This document shows positions 11,848 to 22,690 of a stretch of 64,000 bases of DNA, piece by piece. Where the stretch lies: assembly GCA_038373885.1 (NCBI GenBank), contig JAWZYV010000091.1, positions 1,116,001-1,180,000 of the forward strand, read 5' to 3'. The stretch comes from Cheiracanthium punctorium. Taxonomy: Eukaryota > Arthropoda > Arachnida > Araneae > Cheiracanthiidae. The translations under genes and the position numbers were made by a program. Below the pieces are notes generated by a model that saw nothing but the letters and a program-made list of their open reading frames with translations, was not told the DNA's origin and made no database searches. How positions within the stretch are numbered: the stretch's first letter is position 1; every line of letters begins with the position of its first letter.

Positions 11848-12060
11848 ACATGATATATGGCTGACGTGTGAAGGTCCAGGATTCTGGCCTACCTCCCAAC
11901 TGTCGATCTAACGGTCTGGAGTTTTGGGTGGTTTCCTCCAGATGTAACGTGGATACGCGTTATAACCTCTTAAAAAGTCCCAGTTTCAAGGTACCTTCCC
12001 TTCTAAGTAGATACCTCTCGTGTCGGTTTGCCTCAACACAATATACACACTTCCTTCAGT
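11848..12060 (+). mobile_element. tRNA-derived SINE (family B), decayed head
   Basis: Shares GTGTGAAGGTCC, CTGTCGATCTAACGGTCTGG, AGTTTTGGGTGGTTT and AGATGTAACGTGGATACGCG with five other copies (18595, 31286, 41650, 43673, 63190). The tRNA-like head is degraded here, while the best copy (41650-41886) keeps both pol III boxes. Confidence 0.7.
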
Positions 12061-12439
12061 CAGTTTTGTAATGGGAGCTCTGAAAAACGTTTAGAACAAG
12101 CATTAGATATAGATGTCTTTATTGTTTATTGGAATGGAAAAGTTAAGATTGCGAAAAAATATTCACACTTTTATAAAAATCTCTTAAAATAATTTGTAAA
12201 TTTTTAAAAGTGATCAAGAACTATATGATGATTTCTTTCTTTATTTTTACTTTTAGTACCTTAAACATTAATTCATTACAATATTTTACTCCTTAACAAC
12301 TAACTAATGAAAACTGTTCTAACTACAGACTAATAAGTTTAATTAATCAAGAAGAGTATTTTATTTAAATATATTTTCTTTTTGTGTGTGTGTGAGTGTA
12401 AAATCGTTTGAAAATCATTTCTTTGTGCGCGAAAAGAAA

Positions 12440-12836
12440 ACATATTCAAAGCAAGGATCCTTTTGAGACCCGTAGTGGCCCAGTCACCAAGCTCCGTTCC
12501 CCTAAGAACACGGAAAGCGAAGCAGCACCGTCTTGGCCAGTGCTTGGGAGGATGACCTCCTCTCTCGGCCGGATTATTGTGGGACCGACTACACTAATGG
12601 GTGCTGGTACACGTAAAATCTGTTCGTGGCTCCAATGACCTCCATCTTCAAACGATACCTCTGGGGGTGCCAATTTCAGGTGCTTAGTCTGTCATCTGGA
12701 ATTGGTTCAAAATTAGGAGATCCCTCATAGGGTGCAACGTTGGTATGTCTAATGGGCGCACCCATAATGAAATGACCAACATCTGTAGCCCTCGTTGTGG
12801 TCAAGCCTCAAGTAGGCCGTTGACAAAGCCATTGGA
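12440..12836 (+). mobile_element. SINE family C (tRNA/5S-like head)
   Basis: Homologous to 50188-50530 in CAGTGCTTGG, CGATACCTSTRGGGGTGCCA and AATTGGTTCAAAATTAGRAG. The segment TTGGCCAGTGCTTGGGAGGA followed by TGACCTCC resembles the 3' part of 5S rRNA, suggesting a 5S- or tRNA/5S-chimeric head. Frames on both strands here are by-products. Confidence 0.6.
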
Positions 12837-12889
12837 AAGAAAAAAAAAGTTTTAAACAAATAGAAATATTTTTAATACGAACAACTATA

Positions 12890-13813
12890 CAGTGTGCCTG
12901 CTAAAGTCCGTTGTCACCCAGTAATTTCTGAACGGCAAGAACTATAGTCATAAAAGTGGGGTCTAGGTATAATAAAGTTGCCATGAGCTACGCAAGAAAA
13001 ATGCTTACAGCGCCACCTGGCTGTTAAATTCGGAGTTGGCGTTCTTGTCTTTCGCTTTTAAGATAAGAACGCCAACTCCGAATTTAACCGCCAGGTGGCG
13101 CTGTAAGCTTTATTCTTGCGTAGCTCATGGCAACTTTATTATAACCAACCCTGATTATAACCAACTGGGGCCCCGGGCATTGATGAATTTGGGGGCCCCT
13201 ATCTATACAATTTGTTTTATTTTTCACAAAATTTTGATATAAAAAAGAATATTTCAGAAACACTTTTGATATCGGGAGCCCTCTCGAGCCGGAGGCCCTG
13301 GGCAAAGTCCCGATTTGCCCATGTGATAATACGCCTCTGAAAAGCGATCCGGCAAAAAAGTCAATTACAAAGTTGTTCGGCATCATCGATTTAGTAAGAG
13401 AAGACATTTTAATTTGCGTATGATTCTCATTAATTCGCACAATAATGCTACAGATGGAAGGCATATAAAACGCACATTTGTTTAATCGAATTTTCAAAAA
13501 ATGCATTTGACATTAAACTCATTTATCCTTCATGCTGGAAGTGCTTTCCGTCAGCAACAATACACATTTGGAGGCTGGTCTGCAATTCCTACTGTACAAT
13601 ACGGCTGGTAACACGCTGGCAAAAGTATCAGTAATACGTTTTTACACTTTCAATTTTTAAATTTTTAGCATTATTGCGCACAAGATGACTTTTCTTAATA
13701 AATCAGTGATGCTGAACAACTTTGTAATTGACTATTTTCCGGTATCTTTTATGACTATAGTTCTTGCTGTTCAGAAATTATTGGGGTGACAACGGATTTT
13801 AGCGAGCACGCTG
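12890..13813. mobile_element. TIR element with a split left terminal repeat
   Basis: Left end CAGTGTGCCTGCTAAAGTCC and right end (reverse complement) CAGCGTGCTCGCTAAAATCC continue to match for ~65 bp. The match then resumes at 13347-13415 against 13674-13742 (GTCAATTACAAAGTTGTTC), so the TIR is ~150 bp and was split by an insertion at 12957-13339. A TA precedes the left end. No transposase is recognisable. Likely Tc1/mariner-type, non-autonomous. Confidence 0.65.
12957..13339. mobile_element. Hairpin-bearing insertion inside a TIR
   Basis: Inserted between two copies of aaaag (12952-12956 and 13340-13344). Its first part is a fold-back: arms of ~80 nt (TTGCCATGAGCTACGCAAG; AATTCGGAGTTGGCGTTCTT) around a ~12-nt loop near 13056. 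Its second part is G/C-rich (GGGGCCCCGGGCATT near 13167) and ends in TAATACGCCTCTG, similar to the CAGAGGCGTA-type MITE termini. Confidence 0.55.
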
Positions 13814-14959
13814 TTTTTACCATACCTTTGGTGCTTTAAACTTCTTTTAATAATATTTACACCTTCAAAATTTTTCATCTTTGCGAGACCTATAAGAGGG
13901 TTTTAATTTAGTCATGGCAAAACTGGACAATTTGATGGCCGTTTACATTTCAATGCGAAGAAAATGCTTTGGAAAATGATACAACTTCGTTGATTTTTCA
14001 TGTGAAATCTAGAAAATTCATTTGATGTCGCAGAACTCTTAAACAGTTTAAATCTATTTTTATCGCTTTTCAAAAAGTCCCCCGCCCCCCCGCCATTTCC
14101 TCTTCACCCTAGAGAAACAAATTCTTCTTTCTTTTACATTCCTAGTTGAATAACATCAACCCTTACATGTTATTTCTCTGATTGCAGTTTCAGATGACAG
14201 CCTTTTATTATCATCCCCCCCCCATCCCCTGCATTATTTTCTTCCATGTTTGCTTAAGTGTTTAACCGTTTATTTGAAAAATAACAATTTATTTTGCACG
14301 ATGACAGCGAAATAAAAATAAACTTTATATAATTTGGTACTGACTGAAAAAATGTAAATCGTTAAGTATCGAATTAAATTTCCAACTATCAACTATTATG
14401 TTTGCATTAAAAAAAAAAAAAAGTCATTAAGTTGCATAACACAAATTTAGTCTTCTTCTGCAGACATCTGAATACTTATAATGAGACGCACATTTAAACT
14501 CATTTTGTTTAATTGCATTCTATTAGTAGAACAAATATTTGATTCTCATTTGAAAATACCATTTTCCCTAATTTAAGTAGAAAAATAATCTCATATAGGT
14601 TTTTTTTTAAAGGAAAATCAGAAACCACAATGTTATTTAAGTATTGAAAAAATACTACGCTTTGTTTGCAAATGATGAAATTACTAGTTATATCCACTGC
14701 TACTCTATTAGAATCCACCAAAGACTAATATTTATGAAAGTATATTGTTCATTTGTAGTTAATAGTATACCGAGTTTACAAAAAGCCATTATTAATGTTA
14801 TTATTATTATTATTATTATACAGATGAGTGAGGATTCAAGGATGTGTTCCGAACTTAGTATGTCTCAAGGATGTGTTCCGAACTTGTATATATCCAAGAT
14901 TGTAGAGATTAAATTACTCAGCTTTTTACGGTACTGAATTCCCCAAATGATTAAATCTT

Positions 14960-14992
<33 letters not shown>
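13814..14992. other. AT-rich non-coding stretch
   Basis: No gene. Contains poly-C near 14214 and an (ATT)n tract at 14796-14820. A duplicated AGGATGTGTTCCGAACTT (about 14838 and 14868) follows it. The 97-aa frame at 14644-14937 crosses this repeat and lacks any domain. Confidence 0.5.
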
Positions 14993-14994
<2 letters not shown>

Positions 14995-14997
<3 letters not shown>

Positions 14998-15150
14998 GGT
15001 TGTCCAAATTAAACTTCCCAAATATTTTTTTTTTAATAAATCACGAGCGCGTGATCTGAAGTGTCTGTTTTCAAAATTTCATCACATTATGACCCATACA
15101 ACATCCTGCACAGCCCTCTGAGTTGGGGAAGTTTAATTTGGACAACCCTG
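14995..15150. mobile_element. Tc1/mariner-like MITE, 156 bp, TA target
   Basis: Termini CAGGGTTGTCCAAATTAAAC and its inverse GTTTAATTTGGACAACCCTG, flanked by TA on both sides (14993-14994, 15151-15152) in a (TA)n tract. TIRs are ~28 bp. Non-coding. Confidence 0.8.
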
Positions 15151-15454
15151 TAATATATACAAACAGAGTATTCCCAAACGATGATAACGCGTTTTAATTC
15201 TTTATCTATTTAGAAAGAATGCTCAAATTAAAGTAAGAAGAAAAGACTACGTCAAGCAAACATTCCTCACATTAATTACCAAATGTTACACTTTCTAAAT
15301 TTGTATACGACTTCCGTGCACACTCACACACACACAAAAAAATTAATTCCCAATTAGTAATATTTGCCTCATTACATTGATGAGATGATATGCTAAATTT
15401 GAGAATAATATTAAAAAGTGTCAAGGTATGAAAAGAAAAATTATGATGACTTAA

Positions 15455-15560
15455 ACTACTTTTCAAAGGCTCTCGAAGGTAAAAAAACCCACGTCGGGTG
15501 ATCGCATTTCAGGGGTCGTACATAAATTACGAAAGAAAGTAATTTTTTTGTACTGTAGTA
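15455..15560 (+). repeat. Dispersed repeat shared with 54765-54860
   Basis: CTCGAAGGTAAAAAAACC... GTACATAAATTACGAAAGAA aligns with CTCGAAGAGAAAAAAAATC...GTACACAAATTACGAAAGAA in the element at 54477-56105. Identity is moderate over ~75 bp. It is probably a fragment of the same transposon family. Confidence 0.55.
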
Positions 15561-16367
15561 ATAAACATTTACATTCAAATTCATGCATAGCTAGACCCTG
15601 ACCATCTTAGTTTAAAGATATCTCTAAGTCAGCGCTTCTCAACTGTGGGGCGCGACCCCCAAGGGGGGCGCAGAGCGTTTGCAGGGGGGGGGGAGTAGGG
15701 ATGGACGCGAGACGAGCGAGACGAGAAATAGGGCTGTCTCGTCTCGTCTCGCAGTGGTAAACCTCTGTCTCGTCTCGTCTCGCAACCACTTTGTCTCGTC
15801 TCGCGTCTCGCACAGAAATTGCCTGTCTCGTCTCGCGCGAGACGCGAGACGTCTCGCGAGTCTCGCAAAATTAAGGACTGCGAATTTTTACCATATTTTT
15901 AGTAACATTAATACTAGTTATTGAAAATTAATATTAACAATAGCAATTAGTTGCATATTGCCATATTAGTACATATATTAGTTACCATATTAACTCATAT
16001 AGTTATTTGAAATGATAAAAATTCGGATTTAATCGGTATATATAATGTGACATGACACCGAAAATTTATTTATTTGCGTAACTGCGTAAATGTAATATTT
16101 ATGGTTGATGGGAGTTTCATTTGCTTTTGAAGATATATAAAGCTTTGAATTTTGTCAGATATGTTGCAGAACTTAGGGACACATGTTGGCCAAATAAAAT
16201 TTTGATCTAATTAAACGGCCCCAATGTACGGAATAGTGAATAATTATAGTGAGCGGAATGGTGAATAATTAAAGTGAAGCTTACTTATCCCCCCTCCCGT
16301 TTTAGTGTATGAGATATGGGTTTCATATTTAATCGGGGGAACCCGGGTTTAACCTGTTCATTTACAC

Positions 16368-17146
16368 CGGGTACGGGCAACCTCTGGAAGGTTGCGAGCC
16401 AAAATTTAGGATGTTAGGGACGTCACGGACCGTATAAGTGGGATTTTTATTTGGTTTATATTGATTGTCTATGGCGGTGCTGCCCAACCTTTTTATCGCC
16501 GCGACCTGGTCAGCGTTTGATAATAATTTTACCGCGGACTGGTCAATTTAATTGTGCTTAAACATACCTTCAAAATATATACAGTTTCACAAAAAATGAA
16601 TGTAAAATGATTTAAGATTTTATCTCACTAGGTCGCTAAATGAATGAGAACACTGAGCTTATTTCTTTGCAACGAGTCGGTTAGATCTGGAGGTAAGAAG
16701 CAATGACACCCAAAGTGTGTTGCTTATGTACAATTCATTCCTTTATTCTGTTATTTTGGTTCTTGTCAGTGCATAAAATCCCGCTTCACACAGTTAGGTT
16801 GTTGGAAATGGCAATAGGGATTTAAAAGACTGGAATTTTAATTCATAGTCTTGAAATATTTAATAAGCAGTAAAATAATGTAAAATAGTCATGAGATTTT
16901 TTTCTGTTACAAAATCTGTTCTGTATAAATTAGCACAAACCCAAGAAACTCGGGACCTCGAGAGAAATGCACGACAGAAAATAAAATGGAAATAATGTAA
17001 TTTTTCTTGAGCAACCCGATACCATTTGATCCGCGGACAGGGGGTTGGGGACCACTGGTCTATGAAAATTTGAAATCTTCCACTTGCTGGATAAAATACC
17101 CTGGAGGGCCACATCCAGGCCGCGGGCCAGAGTTTGCCGATATGTG
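16368..17146. mobile_element. hAT-like element with a second hAT inside
   Basis: Left end CGGGTACGGGCAACCTCTGG, right end (reverse complement) CACATATCGGCAAACTCTGG, flanked by a perfect 8-bp duplication atttacac (16360-16367, 17147-17154). Its own sequence is ~196 bp and is homologous to the fragment at 7276-7501. Confidence 0.8.
16475..17057. mobile_element. hAT-like MITE, 583 bp
   Basis: Left end CGGTGCTGCCCAACCTTTTT and right end GGTTGGGGACCACTG (reverse complement CAGTGGTCCCCAACC), flanked by gtctatgg and gtctatga (16467-16474, 17058-17065; 7 of 8 match). GCGACCTGGTCAGCG and CCGCGGACTGGTC near the left resemble Charlie-type hAT non-autonomous elements. The minus-strand frames at 16860-17114 cross the boundary and are not genes. 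Confidence 0.8.
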
Positions 17147-17785
17147 ATTTACACTATCAAAAAGAAGAGACAACAGAAAGGACTTGTGAGCGTTGGATTT
17201 GCGCAATCACTCCAGTAGATCATTCATTTGCGTTCGCATAGCTTGGCTTATGGCGAAAGACAGTGCCGTAAAAATAGGGAGGCATGGCAGGGCGAATGCC
17301 CGGGGCCCCCACATGTAGGGGCCTCAAAACCCATACAACTATTTTCTCAACCTCTTGGATTTTTTATCTTTTATAACATTTTAGATTTGTACATTTACTA
17401 TTCAAAACGGATCACCTAACACTGTTTAAGCAGAAAACAAAAAAGTTGCTTACTGTTTACAAAATAGCTAACAGCACACCAACAGATCCGCTGTATTACG
17501 ATACGTACAGCTGATTATGAAAAGTTAAATTTATATACCAGTATTTCTAGAACCAAAGTTCTTTAACTAATGACCTTGTGTTCCCTTTATTTGTATTCTA
17601 GAAAAACATGATCTGGGCCTCAAAAAGCCACTCTGAAGCAAGCATCCCTTTTGGGGGGCCCTCTTATTTCTTAAAATTATCATATCACTTAGGTAATTTC
17701 AAGCAAATGGCAGTTTTTTTCTTTTTGTTGTAATTATTACTTACAAATATTTTATGTATTTACAAATAATGTGCAGATGCATAAT
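17147..17785. other. Unassigned interior DNA with G/C-rich MITE-like debris
   Basis: 17270-17340 (GAATGCCCGGGGCCCCCACA) and 17610-17660 (TTTTGGGGGGCCCTC) resemble fragments near 13167 and 22400 and may be ends of one more element family. No gene seen. Confidence 0.4.
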
Positions 17786-17962
17786 CAGTGGTGTACACCG
17801 ACTTTCTTTAAGAGAAGGGGGGAATGGAAGTAATCTTTTCGTTAAATAAAAGCCATAATCTATATGTTTAAAATTAAAACTGTACGGACTTTATGTTAAA
17901 AATGCATGGACAAAGGGGAAGGGACTGAATCCTCACCCCCACACCATTTGTGCACGCCACTG
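17786..17962. mobile_element. hAT-like MITE (CAGTGGCGTA family), 177 bp
   Basis: Ends CAGTGGTGTACACCGAC and TGTGCACGCCACTG. Flanks tgcataat / agcatagt agree at 6 of 8 positions. Same family and size as 19877-20051 and 51844-52011, with the poly-G after the left end and poly-C before the right end. Confidence 0.7.
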
Positions 17963-18207
17963 AGCATAGTAAATAAATGGAGCTGAACCACACTTTTCTA
18001 GAGTAAGTCAATGCTCGGAAATTTCTTTTTCCTTTTAATGAGGATCTAAATTAGGAATGGCATGGCATACAAAGGTCCAAATGCCAATTAACACGCTCTA
18101 CTTTTTCTCGCATATCGTAAAACTCAAAATTAGCCAACTTAAATTGACACTTTGTCCTTTATTACCCCCCCCCTCCAAAAACCTAGAGAAGACATTAGAA
18201 GTATAAG

Positions 18208-18246
18208 ACATTAGAATATACTAGAACGAGTATATTCTAATGTCTT
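18208..18246. repeat. Short inverted repeat (hairpin)
   Basis: GACATTAGAATATAC and GTATATTCTAATGTC separated by about eight bases. A third GACATTAGAAGTATA lies just upstream. Function unknown. Confidence 0.6.
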
Positions 18247-18594
18247 TGCCAAAAACCAATGGTTTGAGTCCCTCTTGCAAAATATTTTAATATTTGTTGG
18301 TCGTCTTTTTCTTTTACTTGTGCAATAATCAGAGTTCACATTATTTTACATTCATTATACAAATGATTCGATAATTATTTGTATAAAAACCCAAATTAAA
18401 AATAAAAATAAATGTTATATTCCAGCTGGAATTCATGTAAAATCCATTAAATACTTCAGTATATGAAATTAAAAATACCTTGTTGTTACAAACCAAGTGC
18501 TCTATTAATGGCTAAAAACGCTTTTATAAGGAATAATACTACTTACATCATGAACACATAAGAGCTATATTGATGATTTATTAATGTTTCTGTG

Positions 18595-18775
18595 TTGTTT
18601 TGTGTTAAAGTACGAAAGAGCTATCTGCTTAGAAGGGGTGCAATGGGAGGAGGACCTCTAACGCGTATTCACGTTACATCTGGAGAAAACCGCCCAAAAC
18701 TTCGATAGCCGCACGGCAGGATAGAACCCTGCCTTCAGAACCTTCACAATTCAGTCATCTTACCATGTTGTATGT
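18595..18775 (-). mobile_element. SINE family B, copy 2
   Basis: Contains CTAACGCGTATTCACGTTAC, ATCTGGAGAAAACCGCCC and GATAGAACCCTGCCTTC on the plus strand, the reverse complement of the family body and a decayed B box. The head is truncated or diverged after ~18770. Confidence 0.65.
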
Positions 18776-18859
18776 TGAGTGTTATTTTCCAATGGTGAGC
18801 GGAAAAAACGCGACTTTTAATAGTGACATAGGATGTAACATGGTCGTTATATGCTAGTC

Positions 18860-19185
18860 GATGAGGCAAGAGCGCAGCCAGAAAATTTTGCCGAGGGGGT
18901 TGTATAAGATACAATTTTGTATTGATAAACTTAATTTCTTATTGACGACAAAAATCTGAAAGCTCTTAATAATTAATTTTGAAAGTTTCGCAGGGAGGTA
19001 TATCCCGATGTCCCACTCCATGGTTACGCTTCTGCAGTGACGTACGAAATGGGGGGCGGCTTTGGGGCTCGAGCCCCCTCCCCATACCTTTGGAGGATGA
19101 TAGAAAATAACCATATATCGGTGTCTTTTCCAGTGTCCAGAATCCACATACTTTATTTTTTGTCTGGAAACCGATCATTAGCGAA
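18860..19185. other. MITE-like fragments, unpaired
   Basis: GAGCGCAGCCAGAAAATTTT (18869) resembles a CAGTGGCGTAGCCAG start. AGTGACGTACGAAATGGGGG (19037) with GGGGCTCGAGCCCC resembles another G-rich MITE end. I cannot pair them. The two minus-strand frames here are by-products. Confidence 0.4.
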
Positions 19186-19279
19186 ATTCTCGATACATTA
19201 ATTCCTCACCCTTGTTTTTTTCCGGGAAAAAAAACGGTCACTCAATAGTTGTTTGTGGGTGGAATAGCGAACGGAAGTC

Positions 19280-19570
19280 TTCATGTCAATTGTGAATGCA
19301 GCGGTCATCTTGCAACTTGTCACCGTTCTGGCGCCTTATCTCGCAATCTGTTCGGAGGTGTCCTATTGTTGAGGGGGAAAATTCTTCCGGTGATAGGGCG
19401 CACCTACTTCCACGTGCTGAGATAGCTCGCCCTCCGTAGGTCCATTCTGTTCTGGAGTGAGAGGTCATCCATCGTGTCGGCAAATCCAAAAGACACCGGG
19501 CAATTATGTCCTCGGGACATCTCTCTCCCGACATTTCTGTTTTAACTGGAACTCTGTAGTAGGGACCCTC
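19280..19570. other. GC-richer island of unknown origin
   Basis: Base composition is clearly richer in G+C than the surroundings. The minus-strand frame 19286-19534 (82 aa) reads CPEDIIARCLLDLPTRWMTS and has no domain I recognise. It could be a degraded retroelement piece or SINE body. No splice or promoter context seen. Confidence 0.3.
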
Positions 19571-19876
19571 CGATATCTGATATTCTGCGTAAAAAAAAAA
19601 AGCTTTGGCATCTCAACACAAAGCATGTGTTTCCTTTCGGCCCCAGTCCTGTGTTCAAAGTTTGTCTTTTTAAATGACTGGAGGAAGTGTTAAGGATAAA
19701 GAGAAATTCTGCGAGGGTTGTTCCTCATCTCATAGCGTGAAGTTTTAAAACAGGAAAAGATCTTATACATATAGTAGTATTTTACAATATTTCTTTATAA
19801 GTATAGCGCTTTTGCTCATTTTGAAAGACAATTTTTGTGTTTATTATTACTTTTTTTTCTTCTTTCTTGACATGAT

Positions 19877-20051
19877 CAGTGGCATACGCAGACTTCCTTC
19901 AAGGGGGGGAGGGGGGTTATAGACATAACTTTGTGTTAAAATGCGTAATATTTAAGCTAAAAATTGAAAATTTGTGGACATTTTGTTAAAAAAATTTTGA
20001 CAAGGGGGGAGGGGTGAACCCCCAAACCCTCACCCCTTGCGTACGCCACTG
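19877..20051. mobile_element. hAT-like MITE (CAGTGGCGTA family), 175 bp
   Basis: Ends CAGTGGCATACGCAGAC and TTGCGTACGCCACTG with a perfect 8-bp duplication gacatgat (19869-19876, 20052-20059). Poly-G follows the left end and poly-C precedes the right. Non-coding. Confidence 0.85.
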
Positions 20052-20611
20052 GACATGATGAATACTGGGTGACTGTTGATAAAAGTACATAGTACAGTTT
20101 TTGAAGAACCAGTGAAAAAGCAGTGGAAGGAGAAAAACGCACCGGAAAAAACCGCACAACATTAAATGGGTTTATTTTTTCAAATGAATGTGAGTGTGCG
20201 TGTGTGTGGGGGGGGGGGGAATAAAAAATGTAAAGAAGTGGGCATCCGAAAGGGCGAAACAGAGGTACATTCATGTATTTTGTATTTATCTCTATTGAAA
20301 GTTGACATTCCGATAATTTTTCAAGGTCAGTGGCCTGATTTTTAAGTACACAGTGTGCACCAGTAGCCCCATTGCCTCTATAGCTTTTGGTGAAGTGATT
20401 TTTTTTTGTATCACTAGGGGCCAAGGCCCCCAGACTCGCTACGCTCGCTTTTCGTATGAGGCATTCGGCCCCTAATCAGGCTTATTCGTAAAAAAGACAT
20501 AATTTCAACAGACAAAACCCGAAGATTGGATCAGATAGAATGTTACTGAACTACGCATTGCTTGGTTCTTGCATGTTCATTGGTATATAAAAATTTAAAC
20601 TTCACACTACA

Positions 20612-20700
20612 GTAGAACCCCTCCCCCTCATAACACGGAAGATATTTTGTTATGGGAATCCGTGTTGTACGGGTCCTGAGCTATACTACACCTGGCGTGC
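20612..20700. other. Possible pogo/Tigger-like terminus
   Basis: CAGTAGAACCCCTCCCCCTC followed by ATAACACGG and an ATTTTGTTATGGGAATCCG hairpin-like partner resembles the CAGTAGAACC starts of pogo-type elements. No matching right end found. Confidence 0.3.
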
Positions 20701-20869
20701 GGACTCCGCTTATAATCGATGGAAAAATTATTTGCACTCTTCAGAAACACAATGATTTTCAATGTTGCCATTCAAAAGTTATATTAATTAGGAGCTAAAG
20801 CATAATAAAATCAGAACATCTGTTTCAGCTGTATTTTTAATAATGTAAAACCTATTGGACACCCTTCGA

Positions 20870-21000
20870 ATTTGCCACCCATTGCGATTTTTCATTATTT
20901 GGCGACTTGCGTACATGTAAAGTTAATAAAAGCTACGGAACAGATAGGATAGCTTGCCACCCATGGCGACTTTTCATTATTTGGTGATTTACACATGCTC
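20870..21000 (+). repeat. ~80-bp tandem duplication
   Basis: TTGCCACCCATTGCGATTTT with TCATTATTTGGCGACTT near 20873 is repeated as TTGCCACCCATGGCGACTTT with TCATTATTTGGTGATTT near 20953. A CATGTAAAGTTA block follows both units. Confidence 0.65.
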
Positions 21001-22690
21001 ACAACCTATAATTACTGTTCATGTAAAGTTACCGCAAAACCATTATCCATATTTTCATTTACATAATCGTTTGCAGATATTATACCATCTCGTCGCGCTA
21101 GCAAATACTGCTATAATGGCATAGTTAACGCCGCCAAATATTTCTACTGGTAGCAAATAATCCAGCTGGACGAGAACCGGCTTTAAAATAATCTGCATTT
21201 TAATTATTTTTCATTTTCAAGATATTAGTTATTCTGTTTTGGAAAAAGGAATAATCGCTAATTCTAAACTCCTGTTGTCTAAGCGAACTTACTATTTGAA
21301 AATTGTCAACTTTGTGTTTTGAGTTACTTATTTCATATAGTTTTTATTTTGGCGTAAAATGGGCGTAATTCTAACTCATGTTTGTAAATTTCACACGATT
21401 CTAGATACTTGGAAACGCTTTGTTGCAAAGGAATGAATGATTTTATGCCAAATCTGGCAACCATTCGGTTTATTTTTTCAGTTTTTTATTAATATCTTCT
21501 AAAATAATTCGAAATTTAAATCAGCTTAGCAGGTTCATCGGAATTTTTCGAATCTGTGGGCACCTTAGTCGAAACTCAAATCCCCACGGTTTAGGAGGAG
21601 ATACGCTGACAAGCTTTTGACAGCGGCGGCGACAGCGGCCTTTACTTTTTTTTAGAATAGAGAGATTTTTACACGAAAATGTGTCACACTCTGAAGTTTT
21701 GCAAGCCGAAGGAAGGGAAAACATGATAATATAAACGAAAAGAGAAATAGTTTTAAAAAAATTGCTTGCATTTCTTTCCGTCCGATATTAATATATAAGA
21801 ATACAAAATGTCATTTAAATCTCTTTAAAATAGGCCAACGATAGGGATTTAACCCCCCCTAGAAAGTTGTCACCAGGGTGGGCGCCCCCCCCCCTACGCG
21901 CGCCGCAACGTGCGGGAAAGATTGAGGATAATATCGGTACAAGGATATTCAACCATATTTCAACCTACTCAGACTAAGCATCAATGCGAATGCAAGTTGC
22001 TCTACTTCTAATCTCCCTCTGATATACCCGAAACCCGATTATCACAGGGCCAAGGGGGGGGCGGTAGTCCGGTGCCCCTGAAGAAAAAGGGGGCCCATAT
22101 GTATCCCGATTATCTAAATTATAAATTCATATGTACTGAAATAGTAATTGTGGGGAAAAAACTGAATTTCCTCTATAATATAGGTATTACCTAATTGTCC
22201 ATCACTAGATCAAGTTAGAGATATTTTTTGGGGGTGATAAGTACGATTTGATTAAAGTACAAAAACTACAGTTAACTTAAATACTAAACTACAGTTAATG
22301 CAATTTTCGAGTACAACAGCGGTCAAAACTGGGTTAAAATGCTTTAAAAAGGTAGGCTCAGTAAAGGGGCTTAATGCGTAAAAAAGGGGACAGTAAGGGG
22401 GACCCCAAACTTAATGCCCCGGGCCCCGTCTAAAAGTGGTCAGATTTTAACATACCGTACCGCCTTTCCTATTTACTTATTATTTTTCTTTCAACTCTTC
22501 TCTGTTTTCTTTTTTTTTCCGCCTCTTTCTTTATCCTCTCCTTTGTGTGTTTTGTATATCTCTCGTCTGTTCTAATTTTAAATGTTACGTGTTTGTGCGT
22601 ATTTTAGAGTGCTGATAGTATACCAGGACCGAAAACGAAGGAGACGCAAGTTAAACGGTAGAGGCTTCAGGCAAATTGTCGCTTTTCAGA
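21001..22690. other. Unassigned interior of the 7.2-kb element
   Basis: No transposase or host exon recognised. 21515-21725 is GC-richer, with a 67-aa minus-strand frame of no known domain. 21880-21905 and 22045-22430 carry G/C runs (CCCCCTACGCGCGCC; CCCCGGGCCCCG) like MITE debris elsewhere. Confidence 0.4.

Noticed and set aside
12440..12640. 5S rRNA gene
   Set aside because: Only a short 3'-like block resembles 5S; the rest is SINE body shared with 50188-50530.
13084..13506. 140-aa minus-strand open frame
   Set aside because: Crosses a hairpin insertion and both edges of a split TIR.
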